Shown here in pieces: positions 1 through 10,181 of a stretch of 64,000 bases of DNA. The stretch lies in the NCBI RefSeq assembly GCF_000295095.1, contig NZ_JH806632.1:648233-712232 (forward strand), written 5' to 3'. Each line of letters opens with the position of its first letter. The first letter of the stretch is position 1. Under the pieces are notes generated by a model, which saw only the letters and a program-made list of their open reading frames with translations, was not told where the DNA came from and did no database searches. Source of the stretch: Actinomyces timonensis DSM 23838 (lineage in GTDB: Bacteria; Actinomycetota; Actinomycetes; Actinomycetales; Actinomycetaceae). The translations under genes and the position numbers were made by a program.

Positions 1-262
1 CCACGCGGGAGTCCCCGGCCAGGGTGGAGGCGTAGCCGGCCACGGCGGAGCCGTCGGGCATGGGAGCGGAGGAGTCGTAGGGGGCGACGGTCGCGCCAGC
101 GGCGCCGTCGAGGGAGGCGGCGGTGGGGAAGGCCGCCGGGCGGCCCGCGCCGGTGACGGTCAGGGGCCCGGGCACGATGTCGAGGGCGTCGGCGACGCCG
201 TAGTAGCCGCCGACGACGAGGAGCGTCGCGGCGGTGAGGGCGGCGGTCGTGATGCGGCGCAC
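1..262 (-). CDS. dacB: D-alanyl-D-alanine carboxypeptidase, N-terminal part (cut by window edge)
   Basis: Only the first 87 codons are present; the gene runs off the left edge. The start is a GTG at 262 with a GGAGG Shine-Dalgarno six bases before it. The product opens with RRITTAALTAATLLVV, a signal peptide or signal anchor, followed by ADALDIVPGPLT, a stretch I associate with the start of the exported region in actinobacterial penicillin-binding proteins of the PBP4/DacB family (S13). Such enzymes trim D-Ala from peptidoglycan stem peptides outside the membrane. It is divergent from ppa, an arrangement common in actinobacteria (dacB, then tilS, hpt and ftsH). No catalytic motif lies in the visible part, so the family call rests on the N-terminus and the neighbour. 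Confidence 0.7.
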   Translation of the reverse strand, partial: MRRITTAALTAATLLVVGGYYGVADALDIVPGPLTVTGAGRPAAFPTAASLDGAAGATVAPYDSSAPMPDGSAVAGYASTLAGDSRV

Positions 263-468
263 GGCGCCTCCGATCTGTTGCCAGCTGGTGTGCTCGATCA
301 GGCCGGCGCCAGGCAGTCCGCCGGGATGCGGACGGGAGACGCCGTCGTAGTCCACACTAGTGCCATCGTGGCCAGCCCTCCCAGAGCTGCGCCGCCCCGT
401 CCGCAGCCGCGGGGAGTGCCGGTCTTGCCCGGGATTCCATCGGATCGCACGAGAGTCAGGAGCACAGC

Positions 469-960
469 GTGGAGTTCGACGTCACCATCGAGATCCCCAA
501 GGGGAACCGGAACAAGTACGAGATCGACCACGAGACCGGCCGCATCCGCCTCGACCGGATGCTCTTCACCTCCACCCGCTACCCGGACGACTACGGCTTC
601 ATCGACGAGACCCTCGGCGAGGACGGCGACCCGCTCGACGCGCTCGTCCTCCTGGAGGAACCTACCTTCCCCGGCTGCGTCATCCGCTGCCGCGCACTGG
701 GCATGTTCCGCATGCGCGACGAGAAGGGCGGCGATGACAAGGTCCTGTGCGTGCCCGCGGCGGACCAGCGTGCGTCCTGGCGCACGGATATCGAGGACGT
801 CAGCGAGTTCCACCGTCTGGAGATCCAGCACTTCTTCGAGGTGTACAAGGATCTGGAGCCGGGCAAGAGCGTGGAGGGCGCCCACTGGGTGGGGCGAGAC
901 GAGGCCGAGGCGGAGATCCGCCGCTCCTACGAGCGCGAGCAAGAGCACCGCGCCCACTGA
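469..960 (+). CDS. ppa: Inorganic pyrophosphatase
   Basis: Family I soluble pyrophosphatase of 163 residues, the usual length for the hexameric bacterial enzyme. It hydrolyses pyrophosphate in the cytoplasm and so pulls biosynthetic reactions forward. The start is a GTG giving [18 protein letters not shown], with the substrate-binding lysine and arginine in place. The metal-binding signature [10 protein letters not shown]-type motif appears as [13 protein letters not shown] (about residues 51-63), followed by [11 protein letters not shown] further on. AGTCAGGAG lies seven to nine bases upstream. The gene ends 40 nt before a family 1 repeat that separates it from the convergent NlpC/P60 gene. 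Confidence 0.95.
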   Translation: MEFDVTIEIPKGNRNKYEIDHETGRIRLDRMLFTSTRYPDDYGFIDETLGEDGDPLDALVLLEEPTFPGCVIRCRALGMFRMRDEKGGDDKVLCVPAADQRASWRTDIEDVSEFHRLEIQHFFEVYKDLEPGKSVEGAHWVGRDEAEAEIRRSYEREQEHRAH

Positions 961-1000
961 GTGCTCCTCTGAGCGCCCACTAATTCGCCTCTCTTATCAC

Positions 1001-1101
1001 CGAGACCGGGCGATCAGCACCGCGAGACCGGGTGGTTTTCCACAGATCGGAATCTCGCCGTGCTGTTCGCCCGGTTTCGGCGTGCTGTTCGCCCGGTCTC
1101 G
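1001..1101. repeat. Family 1 intergenic repeat, copy 1 (two-sided)
   Basis: A 22-nt unit that begins CGAGACCGGGCG and ends with an AACAGCACGG-like tail occurs at 1001-1022, and its first ten bases recur at 1023-1032. Two tandem inverted units follow at 1058-1079 and 1080-1101. The centre reads GGTTTTCCACAGATCGGAAT and contains TTTTCCACA, one mismatch from the DnaA box TTATCCACA. The element fills the gap between the convergent ppa and NlpC/P60 genes, 40 nt after one stop codon and 21 nt after the other. In each direction the RNA of the preceding gene would read the CGAGACC strand first. It could fold into a long imperfect hairpin. Confidence 0.85.
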
Positions 1102-1122
1102 GTTATAGGGGAGGGCGATCGA

Positions 1123-2634
<1,512 letters not shown>

Positions 2635-3054
2635 GGATCCTCCAGGGTTTGACATTCCCGTGCCATGGGTCGCACGGCGATACACCCGCAACACTAGTCA
2701 TCACACGCCCCGTTGAGAACAGCGACCACTGATTTCACATTGGTAACACCTCCCCCATGCGCCCCATAAGTCGTGGAATCCCGCGGATCGGACCGCACTC
2801 CGCCACTCCGGTGACCTCTCTCACAACCGCATGTCGTTACCTCATCGTGACCCACAACGATCCGCCCGCTTCCGGGATCCGGACGCGCTTGCGGTCCACC
2901 GCGCCGCCGTGGCACCTTTCGGGGCATGTCCTGCCGCCTCACCCGCCGAATGCAACGCTGACGCGCACGCCGCCGCGCCGCCGTCGGCCCACGTGCGCGT
3001 CCCGCCCCACGAGGGCGCGAACCGAAACGCACAGGCACCACTGAAGGACATCCG
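2635..3054. other. Divergent intergenic region between NlpC/P60 gene and metY
   Basis: These 420 bases must hold two divergent promoters. On the metY side a short imperfect stem can form from TCGTT and AACGA around 2832-2857, and GGTCCAC and GTGGCACC near 2892-2917 could pair. I see no SAM-riboswitch core and, on the other strand, no ydaO-type c-di-AMP riboswitch core. On the minus strand GGGGGAGGTGTTACC (2744-2758) looks like an isolated Shine-Dalgarno-rich stretch but leads no convincing gene. No confident -10 or -35 could be assigned. Confidence 0.4.
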
Positions 3055-4395
3055 ATGAGCAACGCAGCGACCACCCCCGACACCCTCGCCTCCTGGCAGT
3101 TCGAGACCCTCCAGGTCCAGGCGGGCCACACCCCCGATTCGGACACCGGCGCCCGCGCCCTGCCGATCTACCAGACCTCCTCCTTCGTCTTCCCCAGCGC
3201 CGCCGAGGCCGCGGATCGCTTCTCCCTGGCCTCGCTCGGCCCCATCTACACCCGCCTCGACAACCCGACGAACGCCTCCGTCGCCCAGCGGATCTGCGCC
3301 CTGCACGGCGGAACCGGCGCCCACCTCGTGGCCTCGGGCAGCGCCGCGACGACGCTGACGATCCTCACCCTGGGCGGCGCGGGATCGAGCGTCGTCGCCT
3401 CGCCGTCGCTCTACGGCGGCACGGTCAACCTGCTGACCACCGCGCTGCCCCGCCTGGGCATCACCACCCGCTTCGTCGAGGACCCCTCCGACGCCGCCGC
3501 CTGGGAGGCCCTGGCCGATGACACCACCGTGTGCTTCCTCGGCGAGTCGATCCCCAACCCCAAGGGCGACATCCTCGACATCGAGCCCATCGCCGCCGCC
3601 GCGCACCGCGTGGGGGTGCCGCTCGTCGTCGACAACACGGTGGCCTCCCCGTATCTCACCCGGCCCTTCGAGTGGGGGGCGGATATCGTCGTCGAGTCCG
3701 CCACGAAGTTCCTGGACGGGCACGGCTCCTCGATCGCCGGCGTCATCGTCGACGGCGGGAGCTTCGACTACGCCGCCCACGCCGAGCGCTTCCCCGGCTT
3801 CAACGAGCCCGACCCGTCCTACAACGGCGTCGTCTTCGCCCGCGACCTCGGGGTGGGCTCGCCGCTGGGCAACGTGGCCTTCGTCCTCAAGGCGCACACG
3901 CAGGGCCAGCGGGACTTCGGCTTCGCGGCGAGCCCCCTCAACGCCTTCCTCATCGCCCAGGGAGTGGAGACCCTCTCCCTGCGCATGGAGCGGCATGTGG
4001 ACAACGCCCTCGCCGTCGCCCGCCACCTGGAGTCCCACCCCGCTGTGAGCCAGGTGCGCTACTCCGGCCTGGAGTCGAGCCCCTACTACGAGCTGCACCG
4101 CAAGTACTGCCCGCGTGGCGCCGGGTCGATCCTCACCTTCGACCTCGCCGGCGGGCGCGAGGCCGGGAGCGCCTTCATCGACGCCCTCCAGCTGTTCTCC
4201 AACGTCGCCAATATCGGGGACGTGCGCTCCCTGGCCATCCACCCGGCGACGACGACGCACTCGCAGCTCGACGACGCAGGCCTGGCCGCGGCGGGGATCG
4301 GCGCGGGAACGGTGCGCCTGAGCATCGGCATCGAGCACATCGACGACATCATCGCCGATCTTGATCGCGGCCTGGCGGCCCTGGGCCAGCGCTGA
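3055..4395 (+). CDS. metY: O-acetylhomoserine sulfhydrylase (O-acetylhomoserine aminocarboxypropyltransferase)
   Basis: A 446-residue PLP enzyme of the Cys/Met metabolism family that makes homocysteine from O-acetylhomoserine and sulfide in the cytoplasm. FETLQVQAGHTPDSDTGARA and PIYQTSSFVF are the family's opening signatures. The PLP-binding lysine is Lys218 in ESATKFLDGHGSS, preceded by VVDNTVASPYLTRPFEWGADI. The length matches MetY (about 430) rather than MetB (about 380), and the loop with YCPRGAGSILTFDLAGG is MetY-like. AAGGACATCCG precedes the ATG. metX follows 28 nt later on the same strand, the standard actinobacterial methionine pair, so the two are probably co-transcribed. Confidence 0.93.
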   Translation: MSNAATTPDTLASWQFETLQVQAGHTPDSDTGARALPIYQTSSFVFPSAAEAADRFSLASLGPIYTRLDNPTNASVAQRICALHGGTGAHLVASGSAATTLTILTLGGAGSSVVASPSLYGGTVNLLTTALPRLGITTRFVEDPSDAAAWEALADDTTVCFLGESIPNPKGDILDIEPIAAAAHRVGVPLVVDNTVASPYLTRPFEWGADIVVESATKFLDGHGSSIAGVIVDGGSFDYAAHAERFPGFNEPDPSYNGVVFARDLGVGSPLGNVAFVLKAHTQGQRDFGFAASPLNAFLIAQGVETLSLRMERHVDNALAVARHLESHPAVSQVRYSGLESSPYYELHRKYCPRGAGSILTFDLAGGREAGSAFIDALQLFSNVANIGDVRSLAIHPATTTHSQLDDAGLAAAGIGAGTVRLSIGIEHIDDIIADLDRGLAALGQR

Positions 4396-4423
4396 GCGCC
4401 GGCCCCGCCCCGAGGAGAGCGCC

Positions 4424-5713
4424 ATGAGCCAGTCGGCATCGCCCGGCCTCGGTCTGCCCGCTTCCGGCCCGTCCGCGGCTGGCCTGCCCGAGCCCGGTCT
4501 GCCGGGGTCCGGCGCGTCCGCGCCCACGCCGTCGGAGCCCATCACGGCGGGTGTGGGGACGGCCGCCTCCAAGCTCGTCGACCGCGCGGCGGGCTCCCCC
4601 ACCGGCGCGTGGCGCACCGGGGACGATCCCGGGCACCGCCGCTTCCTGGAGATCGGGGACCTGCCCCTGGAATCCGGCGAGACACTGCCGGACACGGTGC
4701 TGGCCTTCGAGACCTGGGGGGAGCTGAGCGAGGCGCGCGACAACGCCGTCCTCGTCCTGCACGCCCTGACCGGGGACTCCCACGTCACCGGCGAGCCCGG
4801 CCCCGGCCACCCCACCCCCGGCTGGTGGGACAGCCTCGTGGGGCCGGGCCGCGCGATCGACACCGAGCGGTACTTCGTCGTCGCCGCCAATATCCTCGGC
4901 GGCTGCCAGGGCTCCACCGGCCCCTCCTCGCTGGCCCCGGACGGGCGGCCCTGGGGCTCGCGGTTCCCGTGGCTGACCACGCGCGACGCCGTCGCCGCCG
5001 AGGCCCGGCTCGCCGACGCCCTGGGGATCGACGTCTTCCACCTGGTCATCGGGACATCGCTGGGCGGTCACCGCGCCATCGAGTGGGGGGTGGGCCATCC
5101 TGAGCGGGTGCGCAACCTCGCGCTCGTGGCCACCGGCGCCTCGACGACGGCGGACCAGCTCGCCTGGTGCCACCTCCAGGAGCTCGCCATCGTCGGGGAT
5201 CCCTACTTCTTCGACGGCGACTACTACTCCCATCCGGTGGGGCCGGTGCGCGGGCTGGCGCTGGCGCGGGCGATCGCCCACACCACCTACCGCAGCGCCG
5301 CCGAGCTCGACACCCGCTTCGGACGGGCGCACCAGGGGGCCGAGGACCCCGCCGTCGGCGGGCGCTACCAGGTGGAGTCCTACCTCGACCACCACTCGGG
5401 CAAGCTGCTGGCCCGGTTCGACGCCAACACCTACCTCATCGTCACCCACTCGATGATGGTCCACGACGTCGGCACCGGGCGCGGCGGGATCCCGGCGGCC
5501 CTGGCCGGGGTCAGCGCCCGCACCCTGGTGGTGGACGTCTCCTCCGATCGGCTCTTCCCGACCTGGCAGGCTGACGAGCTCACTGATGGCATCCCGGGCG
5601 CGCGGCGCGCGACCATCGACTCGCTGCACGGCCACGACGGCTTCCTCATCGAGGCCGATCAGATGGACGCCGTGCTGCGCGACTTCCTGGCCGACGACGA
5701 GCCCGGGCGCTGA
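4424..5713 (+). CDS. metX: Homoserine O-acetyltransferase
   Basis: A 429-residue alpha/beta-hydrolase-fold acyltransferase that activates homoserine with acetyl-CoA and supplies MetY. The ATG at 4424 has GAGGAGAG five bases upstream; the frame extends further 5' into metY without another ribosome site. The nucleophile is Ser212 in GTSLGGHRAIEWG (many family members have GGSMGG), the acid is in VDVSSDRLFPTWQ and the histidine in LHGHDGFLIE. NAVLVLHALTGDSHVTG and NILGGCQGSTGPSS are family signatures. The first 65 residues are a low-complexity Pro/Ser/Gly extension that MetX does not normally need. The stop codon lies inside a 22-nt direct duplication. Confidence 0.93.
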   Translation: MSQSASPGLGLPASGPSAAGLPEPGLPGSGASAPTPSEPITAGVGTAASKLVDRAAGSPTGAWRTGDDPGHRRFLEIGDLPLESGETLPDTVLAFETWGELSEARDNAVLVLHALTGDSHVTGEPGPGHPTPGWWDSLVGPGRAIDTERYFVVAANILGGCQGSTGPSSLAPDGRPWGSRFPWLTTRDAVAAEARLADALGIDVFHLVIGTSLGGHRAIEWGVGHPERVRNLALVATGASTTADQLAWCHLQELAIVGDPYFFDGDYYSHPVGPVRGLALARAIAHTTYRSAAELDTRFGRAHQGAEDPAVGGRYQVESYLDHHSGKLLARFDANTYLIVTHSMMVHDVGTGRGGIPAALAGVSARTLVVDVSSDRLFPTWQADELTDGIPGARRATIDSLHGHDGFLIEADQMDAVLRDFLADDEPGR

Positions 5714-5772
5714 GAGGAAGGCGCGGCGCCCGGGGGACGGAGGCGCCGGAGCGCTGAGAGGAAGGCGCGGCG
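5707..5772. repeat. 22-nt direct duplication across the metX stop codon
   Basis: Bases 5707-5728 are repeated exactly at 5751-5772, 44 nt downstream; both copies contain GCGCTGAGAGGAAGGCGCGG. The first copy includes the metX stop TGA. It looks like a local tandem duplication whose intervening bases have since diverged. Confidence 0.8.
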
Positions 5773-5854
5773 GCAGGGAGGCGGCGGCGAGGCGGTGGGC
5801 CTCGGGCTCTGTAAGAGAGTCGAGGAACCCGCCCTGACGGGGCGCTTCTTCGGC

Positions 5855-5860
5855 TAGGTT
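5855..5860 (+). promoter_or_regulatory. -10 box for a leaderless start
   Basis: TAGGTT ends six bases before the ATG at 5867, so transcription would begin at or next to the start codon. There is no Shine-Dalgarno sequence upstream, in keeping with a leaderless mRNA. Confidence 0.5.
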
Positions 5861-5866
5861 CATCCC

Positions 5867-7333
5867 ATGAGCCAGTCCCCGTCCAGCGCCGGACCCGGCG
5901 GCCCGGCGCCCGAGAGCGACGACGACGTCGACTACCTGGCCACGCCGGCCGGCCAACTGCCCCTCGACGACTCCTACGCGCCCACGCAGGCCCTGGCCGC
6001 CGGCTCCCCGCCCGCTCAGTACTCCCAGGCCCCATCCCCTCAGGCCTCGTACGCGCAGGCCCCCTACGCCCCGGGCGGGTACGCCCCGGAAGCCACCATC
6101 CCCGGCGCCTATGGCCAGGTGGTGCCTCCCAAGTGGCGCCGGACCGGTCTCATCGTGGCGGCGGTTCTCGCCGTCGTGCTCGTGCTGGCGGGAGGCGGCA
6201 TCGCCGGCTACCTGCTGTGGGAGAAGGACGACACAGCCCCTGCGTCGGCCGCTGATCCGCTCGCCCCCGATCCCGCCTGGGCCGAGGGCGGTCACGAGCT
6301 GTGGCACGAGGAGTTCTCCGATGCGGACGATGTCATCCCCGCGGGCACCTCGTTCCTCACCGTGAAGAGGAAGGGCGCGGGCGCCACGATCACCAGCTAC
6401 CCCATCACGGACTCCGAGCCGGCACAGCAATGGCGGGCGGAGATCACGAAATACGCGCCCTACTCGGGCGGGGTGCGGGGCACGTACTTCCTGACCGGGG
6501 AGCAGCTCATCGATCTCACGACCGGCGAGGTGAGCGACACCCCCTGGGATTCCGCGATGGATGTCATCGGTGTTGTCGACAACGTCATGATCGTGTGCTC
6601 CTCTTCCCAATGCGATGGATACGCCGAGGACCTGACGCAGAAATGGACAGGAGCGAGATTCAACAAGAGCCTCGAATCCTCACTCCGCCCCGATCTGGTC
6701 CTCCCAGGATCGCCGTCGTTCATCACTCCTGATGGGCACACCATCATCAACGTCGAGACCGGTGAGACTCATAAGGTGAAGACCACCAGGCACCTCAACG
6801 CCATGGCTGACGGATGGGCGACCTATGACACGGCGAGAAAAAAGACGATCCTCTACTCCCCCACTGGGGAGGAGGAGGACGCCGTGAGCGCGGATAATCT
6901 GAACAGGATGGCGACCACGCAGCGGTTCGCCCCCACCACCGGTCAGATGCGGCCCTCCAAGGAGCAGATCAAGACCTGGGCGAACAACAGCGATATCTCA
7001 TGGGCCGTCGCCACCACTGACGACAAGCACAAGGGCTATGACTGCTTCACGGTCACGTTGACCGAGAGCGGCTCCACCATCGAGTTGGTCACCGATGGCG
7101 CATGCGTGACCGACGACGTCTACGCGCTCGCTACCAGCGGCTCGGCCGCTTTCGGGCTCGTCGGCTCACCGGACCGGGGGTTCCAGATCGCGGGCATGTG
7201 GAACACCGCCACCGGGCAGGAGATCTCGCTGCCGAGCAGCACGCGTCGCACCCCGTACTATTTCGTCTCCCCCGGGCGCCTCATCACGGTGAAGAGCAAT
7301 GAGGTCACTCTTTACGCGGCGGGCGCGAAATGA
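5867..7333 (+). CDS. Membrane-anchored protein with disordered Pro/Tyr-rich tail and extracytoplasmic domain
   Basis: Function unknown; 488 residues. Residues 1-90 are rich in Pro, Ala, Gln and Tyr with repeated YAQAP/YAPGG motifs and should be disordered and cytoplasmic. Residues about 93-117 form one membrane segment, flanked on the inside by KWRR. The remaining 370 residues would be outside. They contain repeated short strands and a CSSSQCDGY pair of cysteines, which could be a beta-propeller-like fold, but I cannot assign a family. The same plan (basic patch, helix, beta-rich exterior) recurs at 40594-42456, 42583-44037 and 61630-63513. Third-position GC falls in the second half (6550-7150). 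The stop overlaps the next start as ATGA, so the two genes are translationally coupled. Confidence 0.75.
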   Translation: MSQSPSSAGPGGPAPESDDDVDYLATPAGQLPLDDSYAPTQALAAGSPPAQYSQAPSPQASYAQAPYAPGGYAPEATIPGAYGQVVPPKWRRTGLIVAAVLAVVLVLAGGGIAGYLLWEKDDTAPASAADPLAPDPAWAEGGHELWHEEFSDADDVIPAGTSFLTVKRKGAGATITSYPITDSEPAQQWRAEITKYAPYSGGVRGTYFLTGEQLIDLTTGEVSDTPWDSAMDVIGVVDNVMIVCSSSQCDGYAEDLTQKWTGARFNKSLESSLRPDLVLPGSPSFITPDGHTIINVETGETHKVKTTRHLNAMADGWATYDTARKKTILYSPTGEEEDAVSADNLNRMATTQRFAPTTGQMRPSKEQIKTWANNSDISWAVATTDDKHKGYDCFTVTLTESGSTIELVTDGACVTDDVYALATSGSAAFGLVGSPDRGFQIAGMWNTATGQEISLPSSTRRTPYYFVSPGRLITVKSNEVTLYAAGAK

Positions 7334-8391
7334 CCGGGGAGGGAGCCGCCCCCGTTGGCGCCTGGGGCCCGGACCACCTCGGCCCGGGATTCCAGGCGCG
7401 CACCCTGGAGCTGCTGCCGGATGAGGAGGCCGACGGCGCCGTCGCCACCCTCGTGCGGCATGTGCCCGCGGAGGATCCCGGGGCCCTGCCCGGCACGCCC
7501 AGCGCGCCGACTTTCGCCTGGCTCTATCTGCACGGCTGGAACGACTACTTCTTCCACACGCACCTCGCCCGGGAGGTCTCCCGGCTGGGCGGGGCCTTCT
7601 ACGCCCTCGACCTGCGCCGCTATGGGAGGTCCCTGCGCGAGGGGCAGATGCTCGGCTGGGTGACGTCCTTGGACGACTACGACGAGGAGATCGGCCAGGC
7701 CCTCGGCGTCATCCACGCTGAGCACGGGGAAGGGATCGACGTCGTCGGCTATGGGCACTCGACCGGCGGCCTCGTGGCCTCCCTGTGGGCGGATCGCCAC
7801 CCGGGGGCGCTGGGCTCGCTCATCCTGGCCTCCCCGTGGCTGGAGATCCAGGGAGCCTCGCCGGTGAGGCTCCTCGGGCAGCCGGTGCTGCGGGCCCTCG
7901 CCCGCCGTGATCCGCGCAGGCCACTGCCGACGCCGAGCTTCCCGCCGGAGAAGCGCTTCCGCGTCACCGACGGCTGGGACGAGCGCGACGGCGAGCCGAA
8001 CCCGGCATGGGCGGATGACCCGTGGGTGCGTGGCTGGGATGTCAACGACGAGTGGGTCCACTGGCCCGGAGCGCCGATTTGGCCCGGGTGGCTGCAGGCG
8101 ATCCTCGCTGGCCAGACGCGGGTGGCGGCGGGGCTCGACATCCGCTGCCCGGTGCTATCGATGGGCTCGGCGCGATCGCGCCTGGGGGTCACGTGGACGC
8201 CGGACTCGCGGTCGACGGACACGGTGATCGACGCCGATGCCACGGCCCAGCGCGCCGTCTGCCTGGGCTCACTCGTCACCGTGGCGCGCTTCGACGGCGC
8301 CGTGCACGACCTCGTGCTCTCCGCGCCTCCCGTGCGCGAGCAAGTGCTGGGCGCTATGCGCCGCTGGATGACCGCCTACGTCCTGCGCTGA
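7330..8391 (+). CDS. Alpha/beta hydrolase (serine aminopeptidase S33 / lysophospholipase-like)
   Basis: A 353-residue cytoplasmic hydrolase. The oxyanion region is FAWLYLHGWNDYFF, followed by YALDLRRYGRSL, as in monoacylglycerol-lipase-like proteins. The nucleophile elbow is GHSTGGLVASLWA, and SLILASPWLEI follows. The acid probably lies in VIDADATAQRA and the histidine in FDGAVHDLVLSAP near the C-terminus, so the triad looks complete. The ATG overlaps the preceding stop by four bases. The substrate is not predictable. The gene ends 22 nt before repeat copy 2. Confidence 0.85.
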   Translation: MTGEGAAPVGAWGPDHLGPGFQARTLELLPDEEADGAVATLVRHVPAEDPGALPGTPSAPTFAWLYLHGWNDYFFHTHLAREVSRLGGAFYALDLRRYGRSLREGQMLGWVTSLDDYDEEIGQALGVIHAEHGEGIDVVGYGHSTGGLVASLWADRHPGALGSLILASPWLEIQGASPVRLLGQPVLRALARRDPRRPLPTPSFPPEKRFRVTDGWDERDGEPNPAWADDPWVRGWDVNDEWVHWPGAPIWPGWLQAILAGQTRVAAGLDIRCPVLSMGSARSRLGVTWTPDSRSTDTVIDADATAQRAVCLGSLVTVARFDGAVHDLVLSAPPVREQVLGAMRRWMTAYVLR

Positions 8392-8413
8392 GGCTGAATC
8401 GCCCGCCCCGCAT

Positions 8414-8480
8414 CGAGACCGGGCGAACAGCACGGCGAAACCGGGCGAACAGCACGGCGAGATTCTGTTCTTGTGGGCGC
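8414..8480 (+). repeat. Family 1 intergenic repeat, copy 2
   Basis: Two tandem 22-nt units (8414-8435 and 8436-8457) differ at one position (CGAGACC versus CGAAACC) and are followed by CGAGATTCTGTTCTTGTGG, a degenerate form of the trailing module seen in copy 5. Further decayed CGAGACCG fragments lie at about 8509 and 8530. The element starts 22 nt after the hydrolase stop, between convergent genes. Confidence 0.85.
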
Positions 8481-8568
8481 GGGCATGATCGGGGCGCGCC
8501 TTCATGACGAGACCGAGCGAAATGAGGAGCGAGACCGGTGGCGGGTTCGGGGCGGTGTGTGGTGGGGG

Positions 8569-9408
8569 TTAGTGGCCTTGGTGCTCTTCAGCGTCGTCGG
8601 ACAGGTAGGGGATGAGTCGGCGGATGTTGAAGGGTGGGGCTGTTTGGGTGGTGGTGACGTAGCCGTCGACGGGCTGCCAGTCGGTGGCGCCTGCGGGTTT
8701 GAATCTCGCGGTCCAGGTGGTGGTCAGGGTGACGGTGACGTTGTCGGCTGTGGTGGCGTACAGGTGGGTGACGGTCTGGTTGGGGTAGGGGTTGCCGGGG
8801 TCGGTGGTGGAGAAGGTGGTTCCGTCTCCCCAGTTCCAGGTGTAGGTGGCGGGGGTGACTTCGACGTCGACACTGGTGCCGCCGACGTTGGTGGTGAGTG
8901 TTCTGGTGGCGGGGTTGGTGTAGGCGATCAGCGGCATGTGGAGCAGGATGGTGCCGGTGGGCGGCTGGATGAAGACGCCGGAGCCGTCGACGATGAGGGT
9001 GGCCACATCATGCGACGTGAGGACGATGGGTGCGGGGGCCGGGGCAGCGGGCGCCGCAGCGGCGGGAGTGTCGTCGGCCACCAGGGCGCAGTGCCCCTTC
9101 TTGTCGAGATCACTGATCTCTTCCACCCAGCAGTTCCAGCGTCCCCCAGCTGGGTTGTCTTGAGGTGATGCCGCTGATACTGCGACAGCGCTGGATGAAC
9201 CTTCTGGCGGATTTGCTGAGTCCCCTGATGGCGGACCTCCCTGGACTGGGACCTCCTCGTACACCGACGACGCCATCGAGACTTCATTGCCAGATGCTCG
9301 ACCACTGTAGCCTCGTTGATCTTCCGGGGATGAAATATCGCCCGTAGGAATGGAAAAAAATGTCGATTGCATGACAAACACGCCGACAACAACAGTGAGG
9401 CGCATCAT
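8569..9408 (-). CDS. Exported protein with PKD-like domain, function unknown
   Basis: A 279-residue protein without a recognised family. The first 20 residues (MMRLTVVVGVFVMQSTFFSI) are hydrophobic enough to act as a signal or anchor. A low-complexity Ser/Pro/Ala stretch follows to about residue 130. Residues about 165-215 contain YTWNWGDGTTFSTTDPG and later TVTHLYATT, the hallmark of a PKD-like beta-sandwich (WxxGDG, then HxY). GGGGAGGTG lies eight bases before the ATG. The start overlaps the stop of the DUF6318 gene as ATGA, so the pair is coupled and may form one surface complex. The 5' part has more A+T than its neighbours. Confidence 0.75.
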   Translation of the reverse strand: MMRLTVVVGVFVMQSTFFSIPTGDISSPEDQRGYSGRASGNEVSMASSVYEEVPVQGGPPSGDSANPPEGSSSAVAVSAASPQDNPAGGRWNCWVEEISDLDKKGHCALVADDTPAAAAPAAPAPAPIVLTSHDVATLIVDGSGVFIQPPTGTILLHMPLIAYTNPATRTLTTNVGGTSVDVEVTPATYTWNWGDGTTFSTTDPGNPYPNQTVTHLYATTADNVTVTLTTTWTARFKPAGATDWQPVDGYVTTTQTAPPFNIRRLIPYLSDDAEEHQGH

Positions 9409-10181
9409 TTTGTCGACACCTCCCCGATGCGCCAGCCGTCATCGTGGTAACGAAGGGTTAAAAAGAGGTTTGAGTCCGTCGCCTCGTTCCTGATCGCCTC
9501 ACCTTGCCGATTGATTGTCGTCGACCCGCTCGATGATACCGCGATCTTGATGCCGCAATATTCTTTTCCGCTCCCAGGTGGAATGTATTCGACATTTTGG
9601 ACCTCATCAACCCAAGGATTAGCCCATCCTCCACCTTCGTGGAGTTTTGCAGCATCGTCGATGGTGGATTTGCAGAAGACGCACCCCTCCTCGCTCATGG
9701 CGGCCAAGTCGGCGGTGTCGCCGGTGATGAAGGCGTAGCGGTAGAGCTGAAGGAAGTAGAAGGCGGCGTTGACAGCGCCTTCTTCTGTATATTGCCTGGC
9801 CTCCGGAGGTTTGATGGGCTTGGGTTCGGCCAGGGCGGTGGCGCGCTGCGCCGCCAGTTCCGGGCTGAGGGACGGCAGGGCGCTGGCGGTGGGGGTCGCG
9901 TCCGCGCTGGCGTCGGGGGTGGAGAAGAAGCGCGTGGGCAGGGTCCCGTAGGTCACGGGCGAGGGCTCGTCTTTGGCACAGGCGGTCAGCAGCGTCAGGC
10001 TCGCGGCGCAGCAGGCCGCCAGAACGAGGGCGATCGGGTGAGCCCACCGCCCGGACGCCACCGCCGCGAGACGGTTGCGTTGTCGGCGCCGGCCTGCTGG
10101 CCGAGGGACGACGCTTGGGCGCCGTCGAGATCCTGTCGCGCCGAAGGCGAGGGGCGGGGTGTGGGGAGGCGTGGGGGCCAT
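9405..10181 (-). CDS. DUF6318 family lipoprotein
   Basis: A 258-residue predicted lipoprotein. The ATG at 10181 is chosen for its GGAAGG ribosome site and because the frame above it is only GC-rich filler. A basic N-region (RRRPSVVPRPAGRRRQRNR) leads to a hydrophobic stretch and the lipobox LLTAC at about residue 69. The C-terminal 120 residues carry AAFYFLQLYRYAFITGD, then EGCVFCKSTID, then WRIGEVST at the end, the pattern of DUF6318, an actinobacterial domain of unknown role. Cys-rich CVFC may form a disulfide outside the membrane. Base composition over 9405-9800 is markedly less GC-rich than flanking genes. Confidence 0.8.
   Translation of the reverse strand: MAPTPPHTPPLAFGATGSRRRPSVVPRPAGRRRQRNRLAAVASGRWAHPIALVLAACCAASLTLLTACAKDEPSPVTYGTLPTRFFSTPDASADATPTASALPSLSPELAAQRATALAEPKPIKPPEARQYTEEGAVNAAFYFLQLYRYAFITGDTADLAAMSEEGCVFCKSTIDDAAKLHEGGGWANPWVDEVQNVEYIPPGSGKEYCGIKIAVSSSGSTTINRQGEAIRNEATDSNLFLTLRYHDDGWRIGEVSTK

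Noticed and set aside
2635-2900. c-di-AMP (ydaO) riboswitch ahead of the NlpC/P60 gene, as seen in other actinobacteria
   Set aside because: I looked for the conserved core on the minus strand and did not find it.
2840-3054. SAM riboswitch ahead of metY
   Set aside because: No SAM-I, SAM-II or SAM-IV core pattern was recognisable, only weak stems.
4349-6610. Very long open frame on the minus strand opposite metX and the next gene
   Set aside because: It is antisense to two well-supported genes, has no ribosome site and shows the Gly/Arg/Pro-rich composition typical of GC-rich shadow frames.
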